A model generated the notes under the pieces. It worked only from the letters and a program-made list of their open reading frames with translations, searched no databases and was not told the DNA's origin. DNA of 64,000 nt from Phytoseiulus persimilis (taxonomy: Eukaryota > Arthropoda > Arachnida > Mesostigmata > Phytoseiidae). This document shows, piece by piece, positions 45,335-56,382 of this stretch; within the stretch, counting starts at the first letter, position 1, and every line of letters starts with the position of its first letter. Position numbers and translations under genes: made by a program. The DNA lies in the NCBI GenBank assembly GCA_037576195.1, contig CM075102.1, forward strand, positions 4,836,001 to 4,900,000, in the 5' to 3' direction.

Positions 45335-46575
45335 AGGAGTTATCTGGTGCTCGGTGGGTCAACCATTCCAAGCGTCTTCTCTTCCCACCGAGCGGTCGTT
45401 GGATACCAGGCCCTCCCTCGTCGTCAGAGTCATCGACATCCAAGACGGGTCTTACAGACTTCACCGTCCTTCGCATGCCTGAATTTTATTCCCAATCTCT
45501 GTAGCTGTGGGCTTTGTGCGGTTACACAAGAATTGAGCAAGTTCATTCCAAAAGAGGGATTCAATCAAATCTATTTAGTTATTCGACGAGGAAGTTAGGT
45601 CTCTGGACATCGTTGGAGATCTTCTGAGTTTCACGGACGGCTGTTGCATTCGCGTTTGATGTTTCGGGGCGCGTCGGTCACATGCCATTCCAGGCATATG
45701 CTAGGCGTGATGCAAGCTGGTTTTCGAGAATCCGCAGTAGAGCAACAGCATGTTTTGTTCAGTCCTGTTCGTCCTCTGTTTTGAACGGGTCCGAGATCTG
45801 TCATTGCGACGAACTTACCCATCACAGTTGGGATGGCGAGCAGCACTCGGAAGTTATTTTTCAAAGCTTGCGCACGCTCATCAGACCCGGTCTAGTTTTG
45901 AGTCAGACTTTCGAGCAGCGTATCTGCTCCTCGTCTTTCATTGAACTCCCAAGTTTCCGATCTGAAGCAGCGGTTACTAACTTGAAAGCTCGAACTCCCT
46001 GCGTAATAATGGAGCGCTGGGAGAAGCAGAGTCGGAAACGTGCTGCAGCCGTTCTGTTCCATTGCTGCTTTCGAGCGCCACGTAATGTGAACACGATTCT
46101 TTCCGGACGTCACCAATCATCATCTTCCGATTTTATGTCACAGAAATGATCGCCGCGATGGCTTTATAGAAATGGGAGGGTTATTCAGTTCCCACGTTCA
46201 CCAGTACTTGTGCGGTCAGCGAGAGTAACGTGAGCCTACGGCACCACTAGTTCAGCTACTGGACTTGACCCCGTTTTTTTGACCATAGGATGATCAATGA
46301 GGTCAGGATCACACCAGAACTCAATCAGGGTATCGAGCGCTTCCCGTTTCCGGCATAAGGCAGTTCATAGCTTATAATGTTTCGATGCAATCGAGAGCGA
46401 ATCGAGTGAATCGACGACGTGATCCGCTCTTTTCAAGAGGCCCTCCACAGCCCTGATCCTGAGATCAGCGGCACAATCACAGGAAGTCATGTGGTTCTGT
46501 CAATGTTTCGAGAATAAGAACATCGTCAAAAGGCAAAATGCATTGTCCGACAAAGAGCATTCTGATTCTCAGCGG
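45335..46575. other. No recognisable gene
   Basis: The frame at 45682-46149 (155 codons) has no motif and poor codon regularity. The stretch just upstream of the TATA box of the next gene probably includes its promoter. Confidence 0.4.
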
Positions 46576-46577
46576 AG

Positions 46578-46584
46578 TATAAAA
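46578..46584 (+). promoter_or_regulatory. TATA box of the secreted-protein gene
   Basis: 'TATAAAA', 47 bases before the start ATG at 46631. A transcription start about 25-30 bases downstream (near 46608) would leave a 5' leader of roughly 20-25 bases. Confidence 0.7.
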
Positions 46585-46630
46585 CGAGTTCACATTCGGA
46601 AGCCTTACAGAGAACCTCAATTCTGACAAT

Positions 46631-47393
46631 ATGCGTTGCCCTGCTATCGTGGTCGTCGCCACCTGTTTCCTGGCGACTCAGGCCTCTCCGTGGAACATTG
46701 AAGAATGTGAGGAAAGCATGATCACCCCGAAAACTCTGCTCCAGCTCCTGATGTCAGAACACACTCAAAAACAGGGTCACGATGTTTCAGGATGGATATT
46801 GGGTGACTGATATTTATGAGCTGTAACGTCAAAATTCATTCCAGCCGTCCGGTGCACGTTCCATGAAGTTGACTTGGTTTTGAAGGAACCCATTCATCAG
46901 ATGTCCTATTGGGTCAACCAAAACGACCCCGAGAAGCGAGAGCTCGCAAAATCAGCCATCGCCAAGCTCAAGAGAGTGCGTGAAATTAACGAAGCGAGTC
47001 TGTTGAAATGGTAAGATTCTTGAAGTCAGAGTTTCGAAGTTCGTGGCATGTGCTACGTCCTATCTTCTTCTGATAGTTCGGAGTCAACGAGGAACTCTTG
47101 TTGCAACTGTTCGATCTCGTTCCAGGCTCTCACAAATTGAACCTCACAAGAGGTGCGAGGAAGAAATGTTTACAACCGAATTGTCTAAAGCGAAGTGCCT
47201 CCTCGCAAACAAGGTCAGCTTCCTTTTGTCTGCCACCAGAGAAGCCACAGCCGTTGCCATGCATGTCGTCGGAATTCTCAGTGAATACTACGAGGCTTTC
47301 GGCCCTGAGCGAGTGAAGGTCATGAGGGGTCTCCATGATACGCTGGTGTCTGAGGTTCCTGATCTGAACAAGGCCGTCCTCAACTGCTTCTGA
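46631..47393 (+). CDS. Predicted secreted protein, three exons, function unknown
   Basis: Three exons in phase: 46631-46775, 46845-47010 and 47126-47393, totalling 579 bases (192 residues plus stop). Introns: 46776-46844 (GT...CCAG, 69 bp; an alternative donor at 46803 keeps the same phase) and 47011-47125 (GTAAGA...CCAG, 115 bp). The N-terminus 'MRCPAIVVVATCFLATQA' is a clear signal peptide with cleavage expected after TQA. The mature part is largely helical in composition with spaced cysteines ('NIEECEESM', 'VRCTFHE', 'HKRCEEEM', 'SKAKCLLANK', 'LNCF'). I recognise no domain. TATA box, signal peptide, in-phase splice sites and poly(A) signal together make it the best candidate for a live host gene here. 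No repeats overlap it. Confidence 0.8.
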
Positions 47394-47418
47394 AATCCAC
47401 CTCGTCTACCTCAATAAC

Positions 47419-47424
47419 AATAAA
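47419..47424 (+). promoter_or_regulatory. Polyadenylation signal AATAAA
   Basis: AATAAA 26 bases after the stop codon of the gene that ends at 47393. Confidence 0.75.
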
Positions 47425-47842
47425 TTGACGACAAATCGGCAAGTGTCTCTCGAACTCTTCAGAACCGCGGCATCCTGGGCGCTGAGTTTGGTGGGTCTCG
47501 TCGATCGGGCATGATTGCCTACTCGATAGAGGGAAATGTGACGAGCTCGACTCCAAACGGCGATTTTTGTCAAATTCGGGATCTCGATTGATATAAGTTC
47601 TGGATCAAGCTCATTTCCAAATGCTAGTCTCCGCTCGGTGATATTCGTTCACTGCTACTGCGAAAGGAAGGCTCAAGCTCAGGCTCATACCCAGAAAGAG
47701 ATTATACCGTAACTGTTCAATCCAAGAACCGGAGATACTTGAGAGTGCGGTAGAATCAGTAAGTACTCCATCTCGCCGCCTCCTCGTGTAACAGTGATCT
47801 GCGAAGTAGTCTTGATAAGACTCACCGTTGTTCTGCCTATCT

Positions 47843-48451
47843 GTGGGCATCAGTTTCAGGAGCCCGGGTTCCGCCGCGGACAAACCAGTTCGATGAATGA
47901 TTTTTCGGGCTGGCTGGTCCGATAAATCCTTTACCGGACTGGCTGGTCCGATGAATCATTTGCCCTGGTCAGATGGGCCACAAAGTGGTTTTCCGTAAGG
48001 AGAGACTCGTGATCCGGACATCCTCCACTGAATCATTTAGCACCGTACTCAAGATCGGATCGGGTCGGACTGCCGAGTTCAGGAACCGATGATGACCGAT
48101 GATTCATCGGACCGGCCGATCCGATAAATCATTTGCCCTGGTACGATGATCCGGAGAGTGATTTTCCGTTGGGAGAGACCCTGCTGAGGAATTTCATACC
48201 GACCTAGCCCCGATTCCGACTGACTAGCCAGCCCGATGAATGATCGGACTGGGGCAGATGATACAGCGGACTGGGTAATCCGACCCGATCCGATCGGCAG
48301 CCCGGCGCTAAATGTTCCAGTGGACGATGTCCGGATCAGCAGAATTCTTCCAGCGTAAAATCGCTTTCCGGACCATCAGACCAGGGAAAATTATTCATCG
48401 GACTGACCGGTCGATCCGCGGCGGATTCCGGACTCCGGAAAATGATGTCTA
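47843..48451. mobile_element. Foldback element, about 0.6 kb
   Basis: Flanked by CCTATCT at 47836-47842 and 48452-48458. The left arm (about 47843-48085) and right arm (about 48262-48451) are inverted copies: 'TTCCGCCGCGGA', GATGAAT-x-ATTT, 'CCTGGTC', 'GATCCGGACATC' and 'TCCGACCCGATCCGATC' recur in mirrored order. The arms make up about 70 per cent of the length, and the 175-base centre has no ORF. It lies about 0.4 kb downstream of the secreted-protein gene. Confidence 0.88.
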
Positions 48452-48989
48452 CCTATCTAATCCCGAAGCTTCACCGTGATCACGCGCTTCCACCAGAATG
48501 AAAAATCAGTTCAGGCAAAACTGCTGCGCTGCAGTGAATTCCGCGTGGAAACTTTGTTTTATGTGTGCATGCGTTTTCGGCAGAGAGTGTCAGTTTCATG
48601 ATTGTGGGATGCAGAGCGTGAGGTCGCTAGCTTTTTGTTCGTTGAATGTTCCATTGGTGTTTGGTGGTGATAGCGTGTCCGGTTAACCATTCTATCTGAC
48701 GGACGCTGGTGTTCATCAAGAACAGCCGACAGCTTCCTTCACAACGTCGTAGTCCACATGAAGATGAGTCGCTCATAAATACAGTGGAATGGGAATATGA
48801 TCAGTTTTCAGGGCTTTGAATCGTTGGAATTTCAAGCTGCATTGAAGGGCTGCATCATATTTCAGGGATCATTGGAGGTTTTCAATTCGTCCCCTGATTC
48901 TGTGAGGACCAACTATATCTTCGTCTTTGCCCTCGCTATCCCAATCTTTCTAGGAGGTGTCTCACCTCTTCACCGCTTGAGTCTTCCAC

Positions 48990-49640
48990 TTTTTCTGAGA
49001 ATGAGTTTGAGGTTGTCGTCAACGCCCGTTCTCTCTGGTGGAAACGTTTCCGAGTTTGACAACTTTGCCTTCGGAGCCATCCCGCTCCGGAAAACTGTCC
49101 CCCCATACCGTGATCATCACTGTTCTCTTCGTGTCGTCAGCAACATCAATCTTTTGGTTCGTCCTAGTGACCCCGTCGTGGCAGCGGAGTTCATGGGATG
49201 TTCTTATTTCTTCTATCATACTTCTCTGGATTTTAGGGCTGTGTGTATGTTCTCATGGGACGGAATGTCGTCCCGTCGATGGTTCATGTCCTTGGCTGAT
49301 CGTGTGCTGCATGCTGGTTGATATTCACCTTGATTAAGTACAGTTGGTGCTTATAATGGGTCTCACTGTGAAAATTGTTTGCCGTCTTCGAGGAGAACCG
49401 ACCTACTCGGTAACACCGACCGTTCTTATAGTCTCAGACCATCTATCCGCTTCTTTCCCTGAAACGAGTACACTGATTTCAGCAGGCTCGTCGTCTAAAA
49501 CGAAAGTGAAGAGGTTCACTTTGGCTTTCCCTTCTTCTTCGCCCCTATCTTTCATATCGGTCTTTGTTATCACGCGGCCTTCTATGAAACTCCCCCGGTT
49601 TTTTTCGTTCGGGTCGATAACCATCTATGGCTTTTCAAAG
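48990..49640 (-). pseudogene. RPA1-like single-strand-DNA-binding (OB fold) remnant
   Basis: Minus strand. 49624-49403 reads like RPA70 DNA-binding domain A: 'GSFIEGRVITKTDMKDRG', 'NLFTFVLDDEPAEISVLV', then after a frameshift 'CYRVGRFSSKTANNFHS' (the G-x-VY...N-x-F pattern). 49219-49019 resembles domain B: 'KIDVADDTKRTVMITVWGDS' and 'VVKLGNVSTRENG'. Intact RPA1 has more than 600 residues and a zinc domain that I do not see here. It could be a host pseudogene or a piece of a Helitron that carried an RPA-like gene; no Helitron Rep or helicase motif is present. Confidence 0.55.
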
Positions 49641-50044
49641 GACGGCTGTTGTAGATCTGTACCTGGGAAAGAATTCCAAGAGTTTAGCTTCGCAAGTTAT
49701 TGGTGATGATCATGTTGGGCTCCCGGTCCTGCAGGTTATGATTTCAGGTTATCATATTTTTCTACCCAACGGATCTTCGCCCGTTTTTCTGTGTTGCTCT
49801 TTTAGAGGACATCGTTTCGTCGATCAGGTTTCGTTGTTTGAGTGAAGGAAGAGTTCATGATGGCTGATTGGGAGACTTCTGTGATTCATATAGGTCAGCT
49901 AGCGTTTCTTGTCCCGCTCCGCTGCGACGTTCGAGGTGGTTCATCTGCGACAGGGGTTGGCCCTTTTTTCTGCTCGGATCTCAAATTGTGGCCCGCGATT
50001 AGTCCGGGGGCATGGAGATTTCTCAAGATTTTCCAACTCCGTTC

Positions 50045-50225
50045 CCCCAGCGGAGCTTTGAAGACCATTGTTAGGCTCCATGGAGGTGATCCCGACGTCG
50101 ATCTGACCATACTCCATGTGGTCCGTTGGGGTGATTGCGAGGTCTATCTGACCAGTCATTTCGGGGTCCATGGAGAACATTCGGAAGTCTATGTGGTCAT
50201 ACTTTTTAGAGGTCCATGTAGTTTA
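50045..50225 (+). repeat. Old, diverged array of the 45-bp satellite
   Basis: Three to four units with an exact 45-base spacing (GATCCCGACG at 50091, GATTGCGAGG at 50136, CATTCGGAAG at 50181). They share GAT...GATCTGACCAT...GG-GGT with the young array. On the minus strand each encodes a 'GQIDLAIT'-like peptide, as the young array encodes 'GQIGLGIT'. Confidence 0.7.
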
Positions 50226-50822
50226 TTCTTAGGCACAAAAGAACTGCCGTTCCTCCTCGGCAATGCTCTGCCGGTTTCTCTACGGCATCATGGAAGTTCT
50301 GTCAATTTTTGTTCAAACACACGGGTACGGATGTCGGGGCGATCTGACGCCGTCTGCCCACACAATAGGAGCACAGTGATTTCTCGCCAGGCCGGCGAAC
50401 AGGCAAAGATTATGAGCAGATCAGGACGATCGTAGGCGCGAAGATACGTCAACGCATCTTGAGCGTACTCGTGCATATGACGGGGACTTCCCGTTAATGT
50501 TGCCGACAAATTTATCTCTTACCTACGTTCTGCGCGTTTGTAGAACCATCAGATGCGATCGCATCCCGGAATCGATTGTGATCTTCGGATAAGAGCTGTG
50601 TTTGGTTCAAGCAGATGGAGATCAGTCTCTCCGACTCGATTTTGACGTACATGTCGACAGCGAATTGATGAAACACACGGCCGCATCTCAGAAGGTGATT
50701 TTCGGCAATGTCACGAATTATCAACATACCAGCCGGCCGCGCTGCGCGCGGTTGGACGGCGCTCCCTGCCATCGAGGCACTTTTCTCTCCCTTCACTGGT
50801 TCAGCATTCTGATTTTGAAAAA

Positions 50823-51485
50823 TATGGTCAGATTGACCCCGGAATCACTCCTCCAGAGTTGGAAACTAATGGTCACATTGGTCCCGGAATCACCCCTCCA
50901 GAGTTGGAAAGAAATATGGATTCCGGGACCAATGTGACCATTAGTTTCCAACTCTGGAGGAGTGATTCCGAGACCAATCTGAGCATTACTTCCCAACCCT
51001 GGAGGGGTGATTCCGAGACCAATCTGAGCATCACTTCCCAACTCCGGAGGGGTGATTCCGAGACCAATCTGAGCATTACTTCCCAACTCTGGAGGGGTGA
51101 TTCCGGGACCAATGTGACCATTAGTTTCCAACTCTGGAGGAGTGATCCCGAGACCAATCTGACCATTACTTCCCAACTCTGGAGGGGTGATTCCGGGACC
51201 AATGTGACCATTAGTTTCCAACTCTGGAGGGGTGATTCCGAGACCAATGTGACCATTAGTTTCCAACTCTGAAGGAGTGATTCCGAGACCAATCTGACCA
51301 TTACTTCCCAACTCTGGAGGTGTGATTTCGGGACCAATCTGATCAGACTTTTCCAAGTCTGGTAAGGTGATTCTGGGACCAATCTGAGCACAGTTTTCCT
51401 TGTCTGGAAGGGTGATCCTGGACCAATCTGAGCAAACTTTGACGAAACTGGGAGGGTCATTTCGATCGATCTGACCATGATTCCC
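50823..51485 (+). repeat. 45-bp satellite array with an internal inversion
   Basis: About 15 monomers of 45 bases, with anchors at 50971, 51016, 51061, 51106, 51151, 51196 and 51241. Two main variants alternate irregularly: type A (GACCAATGTGACCATTAGTTT) and type B (GACCAATCTGAGCATTACTT). The first two monomers (50823-50910) are inverted relative to the rest, which creates a palindromic junction near 50915. Monomers after 51331 are more diverged. Because 45 is a multiple of three, long frames stay open on both strands. Confidence 0.95.
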
Positions 51486-51489
51486 AGAA

Positions 51490-53650
51490 CGATGACTTGA
51501 TTCGATGACTTCTATCCATTTTTATGCTGGGTTTCAAGCGAGTTCTGGGGGAAAACCACTTCATCGCCGATGTTCAACTGTCAATAACTCGGCCCCGCAA
51601 ACTCGGATCGGGATGAAACTCGCCCAGCTAGTAGACGATGGATAGGAGTATTTTTAGCGATATCTGAGAAAGTGGTCAGCCTTCTCCTTCCGGGTAAACC
51701 AACCAACTTTTTCAATTTCCTCGACTAGAAAAGTGGTTTCCGGGACCCGCTGCCCGCTGCGTTCGATAGCCCTTGAGAAGAGCTTCGCAACGGGTTTTTC
51801 ATCGGCGCTGTAGCTCCACTGGTTCTCGAGATATGAGCATTATAAGTTTTCAAAAATCGGTTTTTTTTGGTGGGGCGCTTATCCCGGCAGGCCCTTTCGA
51901 AGGTTCTTGAAGAGACGCCCGCGCGTCTCGGTGAGAACGGCTGGACACTCATCCAATCGAGCGCATAGCCAGCAACCTACCTTGAGTGATCATCATTGCG
52001 GAAGGATCAACTATGGATTGGACTGAAGTATCTCATGTGATTGTTGCTTCATTCGATTGATAACTCCATTGCTTTCTGAAAGATCACACCTCCACTTCTA
52101 ATGCGTCGTTTGTTCTGAACAAGGGGTTATGCCTCGTTTCCCCGAATCTCGTTTTCCCGAATGCCGTCCTCCCGATTCTCCTTCCCCCGAATGTCGTTTC
52201 CCCGATTCTCCTTGTTTTCCAAAATCTCGTTTCGCTGACTCAGCCCTCTTCCGTAGACTCCCCGAATCCTCTAGCGCCGTTCGTTGAGTCCCCAATCAGA
52301 GAACATTTCATGCATAGCACTGGTTGTCGACTTGGAGTCTACGGCGGCCCATTTAGTAACGGAAAGAGCATTGGTGGGGCCAATGATAACGGGGTGATTC
52401 TCGCAGTGGAAAAATAATTTGTTTCGAAGCAAGCGAGGGGGTGAATTTAATATGGATAGGGAAATCTCGACTGAGGACAACTTCCAAGATGTAGAAGATG
52501 GAGCAGCCTTGCAGAAACTTCGTCAGCTCCAGATCTACGGACAGTCAGAGGGGATGTTGGAGATCAGAATCAGGAGCCTATTAGGAGCGGGCTCAGATCC
52601 CGCGAGCGTCCGAGGGGGTGACGCACCCTAGATCACTCACAGTTCTCCTAGGTCATGACGTCTGGGAAATTCAATGGAACCAACTGGGCCAATTGTGGAA
52701 GAGTCAGACCCACCCCTGGGTACAGGGAGTTCTCATTATCGAACGAACTTCACTGTCACACAGTGGCTTCTACTGTACACGTTCCTTGGGCTGTTTATCT
52801 CGTTGTCAACTGACCCAATGTTTCGTTCCGTGTATCCTCTACCTCCAGCCCCCAAGACTTCTAATCGTTCCACTATCTATTAGATCAACCCCTGGAGTTG
52901 GTCATCCTCATCATGAATTCATGTTGAAATAGACTCAGCAATATTGGCGGCACCGAGACCTTACGAATCCGGAGAGATCCTGCGGATGAGTCGGGATGAG
53001 GAAAGATCAGCAGAGGGAAGCACGTAGCGCAAGATCGATTCTACGGTCCCAAATGGGGCTCCGAGTCGTTTATGGAACTGGGGAATCCCTATAAATTCGG
53101 CCGGGGCCACAGAACCCTTGAATATAGCCCGTAGCACCCTGTTGAGGAACACTGACATGGAAAAATGTTGAATCATAACACATCAGGCTGATATGTCGAC
53201 TTATTCCACTAGGATCGACAAATTTTCCGACTAAACCTTGACTAAAGGGTTAGGAGCGAAGGGTCGCACTACTCAGAGGCTGATGGTCGGCAGGATCCCG
53301 CCTGAACTTTCTCCAAACGTGATGGCGAGGAGGCCTCGACTCGGTCGTACCGACAAGTATGGCTCGATCTGGCTCTTAAACTTTGCCTCCAATACGCTCG
53401 AATCAGGGTATTCGATGTGAAAAGAAACCGACCAGGAATGGCCGACTGGACATCTTCCTTCCCAGATTTATCCGGACGACATGGCGAACATACCCTCCCG
53501 GAATCCAAATCTTGCCCTCATTCTCCAATTCAACGTATCGACTTCCAATCCCTCGTGTCTACTTTGAAATCTTGTATGTAGGGTGAAACCACTGCTACCT
53601 TTCAAGAACCTTCACAGCTTTGAGCACCGCGCGCGACCTTCGTTCGTTTC
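51490..53650. other. No recognisable gene; one short array
   Basis: Apart from the 15-bp array at 52126-52245 I see only short frames without motifs. Confidence 0.4.
52126..52245 (+). repeat. 15-bp array 'CCCGAATCTCGTTTT'
   Basis: Units start at 52141, 52156, 52171, 52186 and 52201 (exact 15-base spacing), with looser copies on both sides. The minus strand reads a repeated GKR-x-SG peptide. Confidence 0.9.
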
Positions 53651-53665
53651 CAACGCCTCCTCGGT

Positions 53666-54394
53666 GGGTATAGGAACTTTGCCCGCAGTGTTTACTATAT
53701 GAACGCATTTTCAGAGAGAGCGGCCTCCGCCAGCTTGGCGGTCTGCTACTGGCACGGTGAGAGCTGTTGCTGGGAGACCGCGACGACAGCGGGGCGAAAC
53801 ACAATTGAGAATCCGTGTACTTTCACAAGGGATGAGGGTTGGTAATGAGGAGGTTCGGCTCTAGGTTTCAGAGGGAGAAGATGATTAGGGGTCGGTAGGC
53901 AGTGTATGACACGCATTTTCGAATTCCGGGAGAGTTCATCCAAGACACTTTCCGTCCAGGAAGCGAACGTTTCCGAGGGAGACGCGAAAAACCAACTGAG
54001 TCACTACTCTGCACATGGCGCATCCGCTTCAGTGCCGAGGAGGCCTCACGGCCACGGAGTTCTTCGGTCTTCAACCGCCGAAGACCAGAGGTTCCGTGGA
54101 GTTTCATCCCACTGTGTCCTGTCCGAGATGAGAATCACTCAATGCGTCTCGCTGTAGACTTCTTCTCCTTGTATTGAGCCTGGCCCAATGTTCTGCCGTT
54201 CACCTTGCGTATCGACTCCTCGCCATCTGAACTGACATTGTTGACGATGGATCATGTGTAAACCATGGAATATTTGGAAATTTCTCCCAGCAACAGCTCT
54301 CGGCGTTCCCGTAGCAGACCGCCAAGCTGGCGGAGGCCGCTCTCTCTGAAAATGCGTTCATATAGTAAACACTGCGGGCAAAGTTCCTTTACCC
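53666..54394 (-). mobile_element. TIR element 'triplet', copy 1 (inverted, 729 bp)
   Basis: Starts GGGTATAGGAACTTTGCC and ends with the reverse complement. TIRs are about 135 bases and include the hairpin 'CCGCCAGCTTGGCGG'. It is preceded by CTCCTCGGT (53657-53665) and followed by the same 9-mer (54395-54403). It is inverted relative to copies 2 and 3 and lacks about 103 internal bases next to its right TIR. No transposase is encoded. Confidence 0.93.
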
Positions 54395-54403
54395 CTCCTC
54401 GGT

Positions 54404-55235
54404 GGGTATAGGAACTTTGCCCGCAGTGTTTACTATATGAACGCATTTTCAGAGAGAGCGGCCTCCGCCAGCTTGGCGGTCTGCTACGGGAACGCCGAGA
54501 GCTGTTGCTGGGAGACCGCGACGACAGCGGGGAGTCTAGCGGGGCTACCGAGCATTTCAAGCAAGATCCAGGCGCGGAACAGCGAGGAGAGCTGGGATGG
54601 TTCGCCGGGGAATGATGAAATTTCCAAATATTCCATGGTTTACACATGATCCATCGTCAACAATGTCAGTTCAGATGGCGAGGAGTCGATACGCAAGGTG
54701 AACGGCAGAACATTGGGCCAGGCTCAATACAAGGAGAAGAAGTCTACAGCGAGACGCATTGAGTGATTCTCATCTCGGACAGGACACAGTGGGATGAAAC
54801 TCCACGGAACCTCTGGTCTTCGGCGGTTGAAGACCGAAGAACTCCGTGGCCGTGAGGCCTCCTCGGCACTGAAGCGGATGCGCCATGTGCAGAGTAGTGA
54901 CTCATTTGGTTTTTCGCGTCTCCCTCGGAAACGTTCGCTTCCTGGACGGAAAGTGTCTTGGATGAACTCTCCCGGAATTCGAAAATGCGTGTCATACACT
55001 GCCTACCGACCCCTAATCATCTTCTCCCTCTGAAACCTAGAGCCGAACCTCCTCATTACCAACCCTCATCCCTTGTGAAAGTAGACGGATTCTCAATTGT
55101 GTTTCGCCCCGCTGTCGTCGCGGTCTCCCAGCAACAGCTCTCACCGTGCCAGTAGCAGACCGCCAAGCTGGCGGAGGCCGCTCTCTCTGAAAATGCGTTC
55201 ATATAGTAAACACTGCGGGCAAAGTTCCTATACCC
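54404..55235 (+). mobile_element. TIR element 'triplet', copy 2 (832 bp)
   Basis: Full-length copy with both TIRs, separated from copy 1 by CTCCTCGGT and from copy 3 by CTCCTCGG (55236-55243). The interior holds an 80-91 codon frame on each strand (plus 54794-55033, minus 54724-54999) that is present in all three copies and matches nothing that I know. Confidence 0.95.
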
Positions 55236-55243
55236 CTCCTCGG

Positions 55244-56075
55244 GGGTATAGGAACTTTGCCCGCAGTGTTTACTATATGAACGCATTTTCAGAGAGAGCG
55301 GCCTCCGCCAGCTTGGCGGTCTGCTACGGGAACGCCGAGAGCTGTTTCTGGGAGACCGCTACGACAGCGGGGAGTCTAGCGGGGCTACCGAGCATCTCAA
55401 GCAAGATCCAGGCGCGGAACAGCGAGGAGAGCTGGGATGGTTCGCCGGGTAATGATGAAATTTCCAAAGATTCCATGGTTTACACATGATCCATCGTGTA
55501 CAATGTCAGTTCAGATGGCGAGGAGTCGATACGCAAGGTGAACGGCAGAACATTGGGCCAGCCTCAATACAAGGAGAAGAAGTCCACAGCGAGACGCATT
55601 GAGTGATTCTCATCTCGGACAGGACACAGTGGGATGAAACTCCACGGAACCTCTGGTCTTCGGCGGTTGAAGACCGAAGAACTCCGTGGCCGTGAGGCCT
55701 CCTCGACACTGAAGCGGATGCTCCATGTGCAGAGTAGTGACTCAGTGGGTTTTTCGCGTCTCCCTCGGAAACGTTCGCTTCCTGGACGGAAAGTGTCTTG
55801 GATGAACTCTCCCGGAATTCGAAAATGCGTGTCATACACTGCCTACCGACCCCTAATCATCTTCTCTTTCGGAAACTCAGAGCCGAACCTCCTCATTACC
55901 AACCCTCATCCCTTGTGAAAGTACACGGATTCTCAATTGTGTTTCGCCCCGCTGTCGTCGCGGTCTCCCAGCAACAGCTCTCACCGTGCCAGTAGCAGAC
56001 CGCCAAGCTGGCGGAGGCCGCTCTCTCTGAAAATGCGTTCATATAGTAAACACTGCGGGCAAAGTTCCTATACCC
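55244..56075 (+). mobile_element. TIR element 'triplet', copy 3 (832 bp)
   Basis: Same length and orientation as copy 2, with only scattered single-base differences. It is followed by CTCCTCGGT (56076-56084), so the outer flanks of the whole triplet are a perfect 9-bp duplication. Confidence 0.95.
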
Positions 56076-56164
56076 CTCCTCGGTGCCCTGAAAACCGTCT
56101 GCTCCGCCGCCATGTATTTCGGAAGAATGATCTAGACCCCTGTAACTGCGGCCCGCAGTCTGCG

Positions 56165-56320
56165 GGTGTAACGAAAAAATCGGAACGGAAAAATCGCAGC
56201 GGGAGGCCTTTAGGATTTCTCCGAAGCGAGGGAAATTTGAATTAATTCTGAATTTCATGTGGCGAATCTCGGTGTCGCATGAATAGTAGAAGATAACGAA
56301 GTGATGTTGTTCAGATGAGG
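56165..56320 (-). repeat. Dispersed repeat delta, copy 2
   Basis: Inverted partner of 37755-37910, just right of the triplet. It shares 'CACATGAAATTCA' and 'AATCCTAAAGGCCTCCCG' on the minus strand. Confidence 0.8.
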
Positions 56321-56382
56321 GTATGGAAGGTAGCAGACAATTGAGTTCTGTAAATTTGAAGCGAATTTGTGAATCTGGAAAA

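Noticed and set aside
45682-46149. 155-codon frame upstream of the secreted-protein gene
   Set aside because: No motif and no splice or start context; several antisense frames of similar length overlap it.
50793-51478. Frames of 137-201 codons on both strands as proteins
   Set aside because: The 45-bp period keeps any frame open; there is no start context or other coding sign. Possible coding is kept only as a low-confidence finding.
50823-52245. CRISPR-like arrays
   Set aside because: The units are contiguous tandem repeats without unique spacers, in a eukaryotic genome with no cas genes.
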